64,000 bases of DNA from Bacteroidales bacterium (GCA_012744435.1 JAAYCA010000003.1:1-64000); one strand, 5' to 3'; counted from the stretch's first letter, positions 52,059 to 61,811 are shown. Translations and numbers: made by a program. Notes: generated from the sequence alone by a model not told the origin.

Positions 52059-53338
52059 AACAGCCGGTCCACGGCGGCGATGATCTCTTCCGCCGGGAGA
52101 TCCGGATCAAGGACCAGGTCCGGCTCCTTGAAGACATATCCCTTGGCCATTGAAGCCAGGAAGCCGCCGCCGGTGCAGTTCAGCATAATGTATTCGTCCT
52201 TGCCGACCAGACCGTCACGGACCGCCTGCGCGAGCGCCGCGACGGCGGCGCAGGGGGCGGGGAGGAGGTCGTATCCTTCCAGATTGCGGAACTGAAGCAA
52301 CCAGAACATGATCTCGTCGTTGGTGCAGGCGAAACTGTCTCCTCCGCTGGCCCGGAGCACATCAAACATGCCGCCGGCCAGGCCGTACGGTGGCTTGCGG
52401 TTGGCGAGCACCTTGGCCAGAATGATCTCGGCGCTGCGGCGCCCCTCCGCGGGATCCAGGGTCACCAGCTCGCGCGACTGCGCCTTCCAGGAATCGTGGA
52501 TCAGGGTAAAAGGTTTGTTCTGAGCCACGTATACCCGCATCTTGTTTTCTCCGAAACGACCGTCCGCCGCCAGGCGTTCGGCATTCTCCCAAGCCGCGAT
52601 GGCGCCCGTACCGGACCCGACCGCCTGGAAATACGCATCCGGAATGCGGCCGGCCTTCTCCACAAAACTGAGCACGGTCGTGCCCATACCGTCACGGCGC
52701 GCCACGTTCTTGGCGCCGCCCTCAAGGAAAAAGCGCGGATTCTGCACCAGTTTTTCACCCAGGGTGATGGCATCATAATAGTCGCAGCCGTGCGGGACCG
52801 CGATCAGCTTGACACAGCGGTGCAGTTTTTTGTGGAACCACAGGTCGTGCAGATTGTCCTGCGGGACGCAGATGACCACGGGAATCTCATTGTCGGAACA
52901 GACCTGCGCGAAGGCCCGGGCCGTATTGCCGGCGGATTGAACCACCAGTACGCGCTCCTCCTTCCTGTCCAGTCGCGCACATACGCTGAAAGCCTCCGTC
53001 TCCTTGAAGGAGCAGGTCTCCATCTTCGCGCCGATCTTGGGATTCCATCCGGAGAACGTGATATACAGGTTGTTCAGCCCCAAGTGCCTGGCAAGCCCCT
53101 TGGACTTGTACGTCACCGGGGCGCTGGAATGCTTGAGGGTACGGCGGATGGGCATCCATTCCGCATAGCGGTAAAGCCCCTTGAGATCCGGGCGCGGGGT
53201 AAACTGTTTTTGCTCATAGACGGCCCGGACCAGGGAGGGTTCGCCTCCCTGTGGATCCGAAAGGTCCCAGCCGCGGTCGTCGAAGACACGGCCCGTAGCC
53301 ACGTTCATCAGCCGATACGGGGTAGCTTGGAATTTCAT
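52055..53338 (-). CDS. Cysteate synthase-like PLP enzyme (threonine synthase superfamily)
   Basis: APVTYKSKGLARHLGLNNLYITFSGWNPKIGAKMETCSFKETEAF, EGGAKNVARRDGMGT and YFQAVGSGTGAIAAWE closely resemble the archaeal cysteate synthase family (recalled). Confidence 0.72.
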   Translation of the reverse strand: MKFQATPYRLMNVATGRVFDDRGWDLSDPQGGEPSLVRAVYEQKQFTPRPDLKGLYRYAEWMPIRRTLKHSSAPVTYKSKGLARHLGLNNLYITFSGWNPKIGAKMETCSFKETEAFSVCARLDRKEERVLVVQSAGNTARAFAQVCSDNEIPVVICVPQDNLHDLWFHKKLHRCVKLIAVPHGCDYYDAITLGEKLVQNPRFFLEGGAKNVARRDGMGTTVLSFVEKAGRIPDAYFQAVGSGTGAIAAWENAERLAADGRFGENKMRVYVAQNKPFTLIHDSWKAQSRELVTLDPAEGRRSAEIILAKVLANRKPPYGLAGGMFDVLRASGGDSFACTNDEIMFWLLQFRNLEGYDLLPAPCAAVAALAQAVRDGLVGKDEYIMLNCTGGGFLASMAKGYVFKEPDLVLDPDLPAEEIIAAVDRLF

Positions 53339-53350
53339 ATAAGCGTTGAT

Positions 53351-54283
53351 TTACAGATTCACGATCAACCAGGCATAATAGCCGAAGAACAGCATGAGCA
53401 TCAGGATGGCTTCCCAGCGGTCCACCCGGTTGCGGCGGCCGGTATAGGTCCACAGCCACAGAAGCACGATGCTGACCAGAAGCACTCCCAGGTCCACCCA
53501 GGTCATCGCGATGGTGGAAAGCGGCGTCACGACAGCGGATGAGCCAAGGATCAACAAGATATTGAAGACATTGGAGCCCAATATGTTGCCAAGCGCCAGC
53601 TGGTCCTTCTTCTTCGCGGCGGCCACGATACAGGTCGCCAGCTCCGGCAGGGAAGTGCCGCCCGCCAGCAGCGTGATGGCGATGAACTTGTCCGACACTC
53701 CGATCGCGCGGGCGATGGCCGTGGCGTTGTTGACGAAAAGCTGGCCGCCGAAGATCAGTCCCGCAAGGCCGGCAAGCACCAGCAGGATTGCCAGCCAGAT
53801 ACTTCTGGCCTTCTGCGGGGCCTCTTCCGTCACGCCCGTGTCCGTCTTGAAGCAGTACACCATATAGGCTGCGAAGATCAGCAAAAAGACGATGCCTTCC
53901 ACGCGGGTGAGTTGCATCCCCGACAGCGCCAGCACGGCGAACAGGAAGGTAACCAGCAGCGTGACGGGGATGTCCCGGCGGCTGTTGGTGCGCGTCATCG
54001 CCACCGGGGCGATGGCCGCCGTCAGGCCGAGGATCAGCAAGGTGTTGAAGATATTGGACCCCATGACATTGCCGACGGAAATGTCGGCATTGCCCTGGAA
54101 GGCGCCGGTCAGGCTGACGACCAGTTCGGGACAACTGGTCCCGAAACCCACGATCGTCAGGCCGATGACGAATTCGCTGATGCCGGCCCTCCGGGCCACG
54201 GCGGACGCACCGTCCACCAGCCAGTCCGCGCCGAACACGATCAGCGCGAGCCCAAGCAGCAGCAATACAATTTGCAAGATCAT
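53351..54283 (-). CDS. CaCA-family calcium/sodium antiporter (YrbG-like)
   Basis: IVGFGTSCPELVVSLTGAFQGNADISVGNVMGSNIFN and GGTSLPELATCIVAAAKKKDQLALGNILGSNVFN. Confidence 0.93.
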   Translation of the reverse strand: MILQIVLLLLGLALIVFGADWLVDGASAVARRAGISEFVIGLTIVGFGTSCPELVVSLTGAFQGNADISVGNVMGSNIFNTLLILGLTAAIAPVAMTRTNSRRDIPVTLLVTFLFAVLALSGMQLTRVEGIVFLLIFAAYMVYCFKTDTGVTEEAPQKARSIWLAILLVLAGLAGLIFGGQLFVNNATAIARAIGVSDKFIAITLLAGGTSLPELATCIVAAAKKKDQLALGNILGSNVFNILLILGSSAVVTPLSTIAMTWVDLGVLLVSIVLLWLWTYTGRRNRVDRWEAILMLMLFFGYYAWLIVNL

Positions 54284-55701
54284 TCTTCTTCCGTTTTACT
54301 CCGCCGGTCCAGGCGGCAGACATTCTCCACGTGGAAGGTATGGGGGAACATGTCCACCGGCTGCACGGCCGTTATTTCATAGTCCCCGCTCATCATTTCC
54401 ATGTCCCGCGCCTGCGTGGCAGGGTTGCAGCTGACATAGACGATCCGCTCGGGAGCGGCCAGCAGGATCGTTTTCACCACGTCCGGGTGCATGCCGGCAC
54501 GGGGCGGGTCCACGATGACCACATCCGGACGGCCGTGGGCTCCGATGAAGTCTGCCGTGAGGATGTCCTTCATGTCCCCGGCATAGAACTCGCAGTTCGT
54601 GATCCCGTTTCCGTCCGCATTGACCTTCGCGTCCTCGATGGCCTCCGGCACGTATTCGATGCCGATCACGCGCTTTGCGCCGCGCGAGACGAACTGGGCG
54701 ATGGTGCCCGTACCGGTATAGAGATCGTAAACCGTCTCGTTTCCCGTCAGGGCGGCGAATTCCCGGGCGACCCGGTAAAGCTTGTAAGCCTGTCCCGTAT
54801 TGGTCTGGTAAAACGACTTGGGCCCGATCTTGAAACGCAAGCCCTCCATTTCCTCATAAATGGCCGGATCGCCGCTATGCAGCATGCAAGGGAGATCTCC
54901 GATGGTGTCGTTCTTCTTTTCGTTGATCACGTAATAGAGCGAACAGATCTGCGGGAATTCTTTCGCCACGGCATCCAGCAGGGGAGCGCGCAGCGGAAAA
55001 TCCTCCCCGAAGCACACGATCAGCATCACCGCCCCGGCATCCGTGGTGCGGACGAACATGTTGCGCAACTGACCGTGGTTCTCCCGGATGTTGTAGAAGG
55101 AAACGCCGTGCTCCAGGCACCAGTGTTTGATGAACAGGCGGATGGCATTGGTGGGCTCGGGCTGCAGATGGCATCGCCCGATGTCCAGTACCTTGTCGAA
55201 GAACTTGCCCACATGGAAGCCCAGGCCCGGTTCGGAAGGCATGCCGGATTCTATCTCCTCGCGCGTCATCCAACGTTTGTCCGAAGCGGAGAATTCGAGT
55301 TTATTCCGATAATAACGTGTCTTGTCCGAGCCGATGATGGGCCGGAACTCCGGCACCTCCAGGTGGCCGATGCGCGTCAGCTGGTCATACACCTGACGCT
55401 GCTTGGCCGCGAGCTGGATCTGATAGGGGAGGGGTTGCCAGCGGCAGCCGCCGCACACGGTGAAATGATCGCAGAACGGCTCCAGACGCTGCTCCGAGGG
55501 CTTCACGATCTTGATGATCGTGCCTTCCAGCCAGGCTTTTTTCTTCCGGACGAGACGGACGTTCACCACGTCGCCCGGCACGGCGAAACCCACGAACACC
55601 ACCTGCCCTTCCGGCGTATGGGCAATCGCCTTGCCCTCCGCGGCTACGTTCTCGATGACGAGATTCTCCAGGATGATATCCAGTTTGCTGTGTCTGGTCA
55701 T
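54280..55701 (-). CDS. rlmD: 23S rRNA (uracil-5-)-methyltransferase RlmD-type
   Basis: TRAM domain; CGGCRWQPLPYQIQLAAKQ; VYDLYTGTGTIAQF; VIVDPPRAGMHPD; YVSCNPATQARD. Confidence 0.92.
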   Translation of the reverse strand: MTRHSKLDIILENLVIENVAAEGKAIAHTPEGQVVFVGFAVPGDVVNVRLVRKKKAWLEGTIIKIVKPSEQRLEPFCDHFTVCGGCRWQPLPYQIQLAAKQRQVYDQLTRIGHLEVPEFRPIIGSDKTRYYRNKLEFSASDKRWMTREEIESGMPSEPGLGFHVGKFFDKVLDIGRCHLQPEPTNAIRLFIKHWCLEHGVSFYNIRENHGQLRNMFVRTTDAGAVMLIVCFGEDFPLRAPLLDAVAKEFPQICSLYYVINEKKNDTIGDLPCMLHSGDPAIYEEMEGLRFKIGPKSFYQTNTGQAYKLYRVAREFAALTGNETVYDLYTGTGTIAQFVSRGAKRVIGIEYVPEAIEDAKVNADGNGITNCEFYAGDMKDILTADFIGAHGRPDVVIVDPPRAGMHPDVVKTILLAAPERIVYVSCNPATQARDMEMMSGDYEITAVQPVDMFPHTFHVENVCRLDRRSKTEEE

Positions 55702-55764
55702 GTACTTCTTTAATTTAACAAATATAAGAAATAAATTTTATATTTGTAATACGATTTCCAGACC

Positions 55765-56709
55765 ATGAAAGTATCTGCCCCATTCCTGCTTCCCGCCCTG
55801 TGCTGCCTGGTTTTCCTTCCATCGTGCAAGCGGGCCGCAACGGTTGTTCCGAAGGCGCCGGACTACACGGACGCCACGATGTGGTACACCGCCGGCGAAG
55901 ACCCGGAGGGGACGGGCGCAGACATTTTCTATGTCGTCTCGACATGGGAAGAGGACTGGACGGACAGCCGGGGGAGGGTCGGCCATTATGCCGACGTTTG
56001 GAACCCCGTGCACCGCGAGCGGATGGGCCGCGAGATCAGCGGCGTGGCGGCCTATATGGCGCCCGGAAACCGCTTCTGGGCACCTTATTACCGGCATGCC
56101 ACGATCGACGCTTTCCTGACCCAGGACGACGAGGTCATCCGCGAACGCACACGCCTTGCCATGGGCGATGTATGCACAGCCTTCGACGAATTCCTGAAGA
56201 TGCGGGACGCCGGCCGCCCGTTTATCCTGGCGGGCTTCAGCCAGGGCGGCATGGCGGTCGTCGAGCTGCTCAAGCACATGGACGATGTGACCTATGCCAA
56301 GCTGGCGGCCGCCTATGTGATGGGCTACAAGGTCACGGCCGAAGATCTGGCGGAGTGCCCGCGTATCAAAGCGGCGGAAGGGGCGTCCGATACGGGCGTG
56401 ACCATCTGCTACAACACCGTCAAAGACGTGAAATACGTCAACTCCGTCATCGCCGACACGGAGTTCGCCATCAATCCCGTCAACTGGACGACCGACGCCA
56501 CGCCCGCCGTCCTGCACGACAGCATCACCGTCACCCTTTCGCCCGAATACCACGCCCTCGTGGTCACCGGCTACGACGGCGCGGAGTATAAACCCTACAA
56601 AGGCTTCATCAACGTGGGCGACATCCACAGCTGCGAACCCTGGCTCTACAGCGAGTGCATCCGGGACAACATCGCCGTGCGCACCGAAGCCTGGCGTGCC
56701 CGGCAATAA
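55765..56709 (+). CDS. DUF3089-type alpha/beta hydrolase lipoprotein
   Basis: Lipobox LPSCK; FILAGFSQGGMAVVELLKHM nucleophile elbow. Confidence 0.8.
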   Translation: MKVSAPFLLPALCCLVFLPSCKRAATVVPKAPDYTDATMWYTAGEDPEGTGADIFYVVSTWEEDWTDSRGRVGHYADVWNPVHRERMGREISGVAAYMAPGNRFWAPYYRHATIDAFLTQDDEVIRERTRLAMGDVCTAFDEFLKMRDAGRPFILAGFSQGGMAVVELLKHMDDVTYAKLAAAYVMGYKVTAEDLAECPRIKAAEGASDTGVTICYNTVKDVKYVNSVIADTEFAINPVNWTTDATPAVLHDSITVTLSPEYHALVVTGYDGAEYKPYKGFINVGDIHSCEPWLYSECIRDNIAVRTEAWRARQ

Positions 56710-56711
56710 TC

Positions 56712-57392
56712 ATGTCCATTTTTCTCAAACAAACCGACCCCGATTCGCCGCTGCGGGTGGACAGCCCGGAGGCAATGGTCGCAACCATCAAGGCCTGCGG
56801 CATCATCCCTTTCTTTGAAAACCCCATTGCCGGCTACTCCATCGAGGAGATGACCCCGCGGGAGTACTGGTTCGACGGGGAAGACGGGGACCTGGGGCCC
56901 TGGGACTGGAAAATCCCGGCCGTGCAGACGGGGGAGATCGCCTATGGCAAGTTCCTGCTCGGCGGCAAAGCCGCCTTCGCCACGCCGGACTGCTACCGGG
57001 ATCTGCTGAACTGGCGCCGTTCGCTGCCGAAATTCGCCCTGCGCGAAGGCGACCGCAAGGCCTACGAAGCCGTCTGCCGGGCCGGGGGACTGACCAGCCG
57101 CGAACTGCGCCGCATCTGCGGCCTCAAGAAAGGCCAGATGGACGCCATCACCACGCGCCTGGAGCAACAGACCCGCCTGGTCATCGGCGACTTCGAGCGT
57201 GTCTATAAAGGGGAATTCCTGGAATACCGTGGCTGGCAACTCGCCACCCTCTGCCGGCCGGAGGACCTCTTCGAATACGATCTGGACGCCCCTTTCCGCA
57301 GCCCGCAGGAATCCTACGACCGCCTCGCCGCCCGCATCCGACAGACCGCCCCGTACGCCACCGACACCCAGCTTCACAAACTCCTCGGCTAG
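56712..57392 (+). CDS. AlkZ-related (DNA glycosylase-like winged-helix) protein
   Basis: AVCRAGGLTSRELRRICGLKKGQMDAITTRLEQQTRLVIGDFERVY winged-helix pattern. Confidence 0.5.
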   Translation: MSIFLKQTDPDSPLRVDSPEAMVATIKACGIIPFFENPIAGYSIEEMTPREYWFDGEDGDLGPWDWKIPAVQTGEIAYGKFLLGGKAAFATPDCYRDLLNWRRSLPKFALREGDRKAYEAVCRAGGLTSRELRRICGLKKGQMDAITTRLEQQTRLVIGDFERVYKGEFLEYRGWQLATLCRPEDLFEYDLDAPFRSPQESYDRLAARIRQTAPYATDTQLHKLLG

Positions 57393-57430
57393 GAGATTCC
57401 GGGTCAGAGGAAGCTGCCGCAAAAGGAATG

Positions 57431-57502
57431 GCCGGAAAGCGGCAGGGTATGGACAGACAAGCATTTTGTCATTTGGATGGCCATAGCCCTGCCGTTTCCG
57501 GC
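57431..57502. terminator. Long inverted repeat between convergent genes (bidirectional terminator or REP-like)
   Basis: GCCGGAAAGCGGCAGGGTATGG ... CCATAGCCCTGCCGTTTCCGGC, about 20-bp stem with two bulges; inner GACAA/TTGTC. Confidence 0.6.
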
Positions 57503-57505
57503 GAA

Positions 57506-58330
57506 CTATTTGGAGGGATTCTGGATAGGGAGGCGCTGAGCCTTGGCGGGATCCAGGCGCATGTAGGCGGCGTTCAGATCGTTCGGCTCCAGCCGGCAAT
57601 TGCGGCTGACCATCCGGTCGCGGTCCGTCAATCGATGTGCAAAAAGCCACTCGTAAGGCTCCTTCAGCAAAAACACCCGCGCCAGGATCGAATGGTCGCA
57701 CCCCGTCAGCCAGGTGAACATCAGCCGGCCCGATTTCCCCAGCTTGGCCAGTTTCTCCACGATAGAAGAAGAAAAGGTAATACTCGTAATCGTATCGCTC
57801 GTGCCATGGATGATCCAGAGCGGGAGATCGCCCAACGGCTCCACCTCGCCCGTAAAGCCCCCGCACATGGCAATGGCGGCCGCCACCTTGTCGGGGTAGG
57901 CTGCGGCGAACTTGAACGTACCCCAGCCGCCCATGCTGATGCCGAAGACATACAGGCGGTTCTCGTCGTTGCGATAGCGGTAGCGCACCCAGTCCACGAC
58001 ACGCATCAGGCGCTCGGCGTTCCAGCCGCCCGTGGAGTTGCACTGGGGGCAGATCACCAGGGCCTCGATCTGCTGGCCCCGGCGCAGGGCGTCGATGCAC
58101 CCGTACTTCGTGATACCCTGTAGGTTATTGCCTGCCAGGCTTTTGCCATGCAGGCAGAGAATAACGGGGAGCGGCTTCTCTGAAGAATAATAGCTGTCCG
58201 GCACATACAGCAGGAAGTTGTAGCCGTTCTTCACCGAATCCCGATAGGCATACAGGTTGTCGGCTCTCAATCCCGGAGAAACCAGGATGCAGAACAGCAC
58301 GACCAGGAGGATGCGATGGATTCTTCTCAT
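57506..58330 (-). CDS. Secreted alpha/beta hydrolase (PHB-depolymerase/peptidase-like)
   Basis: VILCLHGKSLAGNN, VFGISMGGWGTFKFAAAYPD, LWIIHGTSDTI. Confidence 0.8.
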   Translation of the reverse strand: MRRIHRILLVVLFCILVSPGLRADNLYAYRDSVKNGYNFLLYVPDSYYSSEKPLPVILCLHGKSLAGNNLQGITKYGCIDALRRGQQIEALVICPQCNSTGGWNAERLMRVVDWVRYRYRNDENRLYVFGISMGGWGTFKFAAAYPDKVAAAIAMCGGFTGEVEPLGDLPLWIIHGTSDTITSITFSSSIVEKLAKLGKSGRLMFTWLTGCDHSILARVFLLKEPYEWLFAHRLTDRDRMVSRNCRLEPNDLNAAYMRLDPAKAQRLPIQNPSK

Positions 58331-59313
58331 TTCACGCGGAGTTTCTTGCCGAGGCGCAGGATCGTCGTGCGGGAGATCCCGTTCAGGGCACATAGCGAAT
58401 TGACCGTCGTGTGGTATTTGACGGCGATGCCGGAAAGCGTGTCGCCGGAGACGATCGTATGGTACTGGGCGGAACCGTCGGCGGGCGGGGGAGGAGCGGT
58501 CTGCGTAGCGGAGGAGTTCTTTTGCGAAGCGGCCTCCAGCGCCTTCAGGTCGGGAATCGTCACCTGCGAGGGTGTCACGGCCCGCCATGAGCCGCCTTCG
58601 GCGAGCACCAGGCGCTCCTGCTGGGCAGGGGCGGTCAGGGCGCCGCTGCTGTCCACCAGCGCCCAGCTGCCATCCGCAAACAGAATGATGCGGCGGTCGG
58701 CGGGGGAGAGGGAGAGCGTGTCGCGGGGGACCACTTTGTCCACCAGCTCAGAGAGCGATGCAAGTGCAGAAGAATCAACGACTTCCGGCAAGAAATCCGG
58801 GAGGATCCGCCGGGCGCCCAGGAACCGCTGTTTATAATAAGTCTCCTGGAGGTTGGACACCTGGATGCCCCCCTTCACCGCGGCGTGGATGAAGGAGAAA
58901 TTCGTCCCCGTGCTGTCCATCCCGATGAAGATCCCGGCGTGGCCCATGCGGCGGGTGTTGGGCCGGGAACCGAAGATCAGGATGTCGCCCTTCTGCAGGT
59001 CGGACAGCTTGCCCAGCACCTCACGGCCATCCTTGGCCTGCGCCGGGACCGTACGGCCCAGCTTGTAGCCGAATTTGTCAAAGACGAACTTGGTGAAGCC
59101 CGTGCAGTCGAAGACCTTCGGCCCGTTGCCGGCATGCCGGTAGGGCTTGCCGAGGTGCTGGCGGGCTTCCGCGATGATGCGGTCCGCCAGTTCAGGCACC
59201 GACACGCTGACGCTGTCAGCGGGAGAGGAACCACTCGCTGACGGTCCTTGCGCCAGAAACCTTGATACCGGGCATACGAGGCAGCCAATCAATAAAATAC
59301 TGGGGAGCTTCAT
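58327..59313 (-). CDS. NlpC/P60 cysteine peptidase with C-terminal LysM
   Basis: FDCTGFTKFVFDKFG; GHAGIFIGMD; LysM YHTIVSGDTLSGIAVKYHTTVNSLCALNG. Confidence 0.9.
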   Translation of the reverse strand: MKLPSILLIGCLVCPVSRFLAQGPSASGSSPADSVSVSVPELADRIIAEARQHLGKPYRHAGNGPKVFDCTGFTKFVFDKFGYKLGRTVPAQAKDGREVLGKLSDLQKGDILIFGSRPNTRRMGHAGIFIGMDSTGTNFSFIHAAVKGGIQVSNLQETYYKQRFLGARRILPDFLPEVVDSSALASLSELVDKVVPRDTLSLSPADRRIILFADGSWALVDSSGALTAPAQQERLVLAEGGSWRAVTPSQVTIPDLKALEAASQKNSSATQTAPPPPADGSAQYHTIVSGDTLSGIAVKYHTTVNSLCALNGISRTTILRLGKKLRVK

Positions 59314-60649
59314 GGTAGACGATCTTGAAAATATCCACGGCGTTGCCGGCGGCATCACGCGCCTGCGAAGTGGTGAACACATAGCGGCCGTCGCGGGAAA
59401 TATCCAATCCGACCGGGAAAGAATCAGCAGGAACCGTGCCGATGAGCTTCATGCTCCCGGCATCCACGATGGCCAGGCAGCTGCTGAAATTGCAGGCGGC
59501 GAAAATATAACGCCCGTCGGGGGAGAGTTCGATGGTCCGGGCGCCGGCGGGGACCTTGCAATTGGTCCAGCCCGTGACGCGCACAGCCTTCTTCCTGTCG
59601 CCGTCCAACGGACGGACCTGCGAGAGGAAATCCTCCAGGCCGATGCGCTGGATGTAGCCGCTGCGATTGATGCTGATATACAGGTAGCCGTTCTTGATGA
59701 CGAGGTGACGCAAGTTGGCCATCACGCCCATGGCACGGCCCAGGTAACGGTTTTCCGCCAGGTCTATCATCGCGATGCCGCCGCCGCCGCCCATGCAGCC
59801 CACCAGCAGGTAACGTCCGTCCGGGGTAAAGACGGTCCCGCGCAGGCAATAGCCGCTGTTGACGTCGCGGTCCACCTTCTCGGTCAGGCTGAAATCGAGT
59901 TTCAGCTCATAATCCACCACCAGCGAATTGGTGTAGTGCCAGTCGGCGGGGGAGGAGCTGGAAATGTCCATCAGACCGACGGTGTTGTTGCCCCAATGGG
60001 TCACGGCCAGGCGGGTTCCGTCCGGCGAAGTGGCCACCATCTTGGGCAGGGGTCCTGTCTCGAACAGGCGGATGATCTCGTCCGTGGCCGTGTCGATAAC
60101 CGCCATGGCCGAAGGCTCCTGGGCGTTCAGGTCGTAGCTGCGGCGGTAATAGGGGACCCACAGGTAGCGTCCGTCGTGCGAGAAGGTGCTCTCGACCGGC
60201 TTTCCGTCGAAGTTTTCGGGGTGCTCGTAGACGTGATTGAAATGGAAAAAACCGCTCTCAGGGGCCCACAGGGCCTCATTTGAGGCATCGAAACGATGAT
60301 GGATCACCTTGAGTTTCTCTCCGGTACGGAAGTCATAGACCACCGTTTTGGCGCCTTCCAGCGAATTGACGTAGTATTTCCGGCCGGATGGATGGAAATT
60401 GACGGATTTGGGTGAATGGATGTCACGGTCCAGCGTCTCGACTTCGCTGTAGGAATACTGCTGCTTGCGCGTCAGGAACGTGACCTGGAGTCCGTCGCCG
60501 GACCAGACGTCGCCGATCTCCGGATGAACCACGGGCGGAGGGGCGGAACCCGGCTTCTCGACCGAATTGACATCGACCGTCTGCGCAAAAGCAACAGAAG
60601 TGACCGTCAACAGCAGGGGAAGCAGGAATCGACGGACGCTACTTAACAT
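59216..60649 (-). CDS. Secreted YncE-like beta-propeller protein
   Basis: Repeats of FHPSGRKYYVNS / TSPDGTRLAVTHWGNNTVGLMDI / FTPDGRYLLVG / LSPDGRYIFAACN / ISRDGRYVFTTSQ. Confidence 0.82.
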   Translation of the reverse strand: MLSSVRRFLLPLLLTVTSVAFAQTVDVNSVEKPGSAPPPVVHPEIGDVWSGDGLQVTFLTRKQQYSYSEVETLDRDIHSPKSVNFHPSGRKYYVNSLEGAKTVVYDFRTGEKLKVIHHRFDASNEALWAPESGFFHFNHVYEHPENFDGKPVESTFSHDGRYLWVPYYRRSYDLNAQEPSAMAVIDTATDEIIRLFETGPLPKMVATSPDGTRLAVTHWGNNTVGLMDISSSSPADWHYTNSLVVDYELKLDFSLTEKVDRDVNSGYCLRGTVFTPDGRYLLVGCMGGGGGIAMIDLAENRYLGRAMGVMANLRHLVIKNGYLYISINRSGYIQRIGLEDFLSQVRPLDGDRKKAVRVTGWTNCKVPAGARTIELSPDGRYIFAACNFSSCLAIVDAGSMKLIGTVPADSFPVGLDISRDGRYVFTTSQARDAAGNAVDIFKIVYHEAPQYFIDWLPRMPGIKVSGARTVSEWFLSR

Positions 60650-61811
60650 AATATAAATTGTGTAACTTCTTCGCGTCAATCGGTCCGGCATAGATTCCCA
60701 GGAATATCCGGGTCAATTCGGAGCGGTCCAGACGACGCTCAAGTTTGCCCAATTTATGGTCGATATAATCTTCGAACGCACGCAGATCTTCCGGACTGTA
60801 CAGACCCTCGTCGGCAAATTCATGCTTGCCATACAGCAGATCGTGCGCCATATAATTGGTCTTCCACAGTTTGTATCCCGCGATGATACGGCGGTCCAGC
60901 GCATGGCGTATCGCCTGGTAACGGTCGTTTTTCTCGCATTTGGAGGCCTCGGCGATCTCCTCCGGCATCAAGGGCGCTTCCACTTCCAGGTGGATATGTC
61001 CCTTCTGCTGGCGGATGCCGGTCAATATGCTGTGCAGATCCTCCTTCGGCTTCTTTTTGTACGGTCCCTCGCGGCGAAGCAGCAATTCACGCGCCTTGCG
61101 CGCATCGCAGGATTCGTATTCGTAGGAAATACTCATCGGGACGATATTCAGCTCCAGGAAATTCTCCTCAAAGCCTTTTTCACCGCTCATGTCGAACATC
61201 TTGAGCAGCCCCTGCTCCGTGGTGTCCAGGCCGTTCTTCGTGCGTCCTTCCCGCTGTGCGATCCAGATCGACGCCCGGCCCGAGACGATGCTGTCGCGGA
61301 TATAATTAGACAGGCGCCGGGAGCTCAGATACAATTCGCGCGCCTTGATGCCGCGGATGACCTTGATCATCCGATTGGAGCGCATCAAATCCTCTATAAG
61401 TCTATTAGACAATAAGTTAGAACCAACGCAGATCTCCGTATAAGGCAATCCGCCAGATTTCAGCGCATATTGGATCAAAGCCGGATCCAGGACGATGTCG
61501 CGATGGTTCGATATCGCGAGAAAACGCCCGTTCACCGCCTTCAGATGCTCGATTCCATTGCAGGTAAAACCGGCAGAGGTCAGGCCGATGACCGACTCGA
61601 CCACGTCGGACATAACCTCATTCTGGAACTGGTCCACACTGGTGATCTGACGCATCCGACGCTTCAGCGTATTCGCAGGCTTGTCAGGAAAAAGATACTT
61701 CGAAATGGTCGGAATCATCGGATGCCGTGAAACGCGAAGCAGGGCTTTCTCGGTCTCGGCATCAGTATATGGCCTTATGTCTTCAAATTCGTTCTGGCTC
61801 ATTGCTGACAA
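60639..61811 (-). CDS. 1-acylglycerol-3-phosphate acyltransferase-family protein
   Basis: FLAISNHRDIVLDPALIQYAL (HxxxxD); IWIAQREGRTKNG. Confidence 0.82.
   Translation of the reverse strand: MSAMSQNEFEDIRPYTDAETEKALLRVSRHPMIPTISKYLFPDKPANTLKRRMRQITSVDQFQNEVMSDVVESVIGLTSAGFTCNGIEHLKAVNGRFLAISNHRDIVLDPALIQYALKSGGLPYTEICVGSNLLSNRLIEDLMRSNRMIKVIRGIKARELYLSSRRLSNYIRDSIVSGRASIWIAQREGRTKNGLDTTEQGLLKMFDMSGEKGFEENFLELNIVPMSISYEYESCDARKARELLLRREGPYKKKPKEDLHSILTGIRQQKGHIHLEVEAPLMPEEIAEASKCEKNDRYQAIRHALDRRIIAGYKLWKTNYMAHDLLYGKHEFADEGLYSPEDLRAFEDYIDHKLGKLERRLDRSELTRIFLGIYAGPIDAKKLHNLYYVK

Noticed and set aside
52055-53338. Annotation as ordinary threonine synthase (thrC)
   Set aside because: Motifs fit the cysteate synthase branch better than Bacteroides ThrC as recalled; left as a likely rather than certain call.
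54325-54345. TCCACGTGGA palindrome as a parS site
   Set aside because: Matches only the central part of parS and lies inside rlmD coding sequence.
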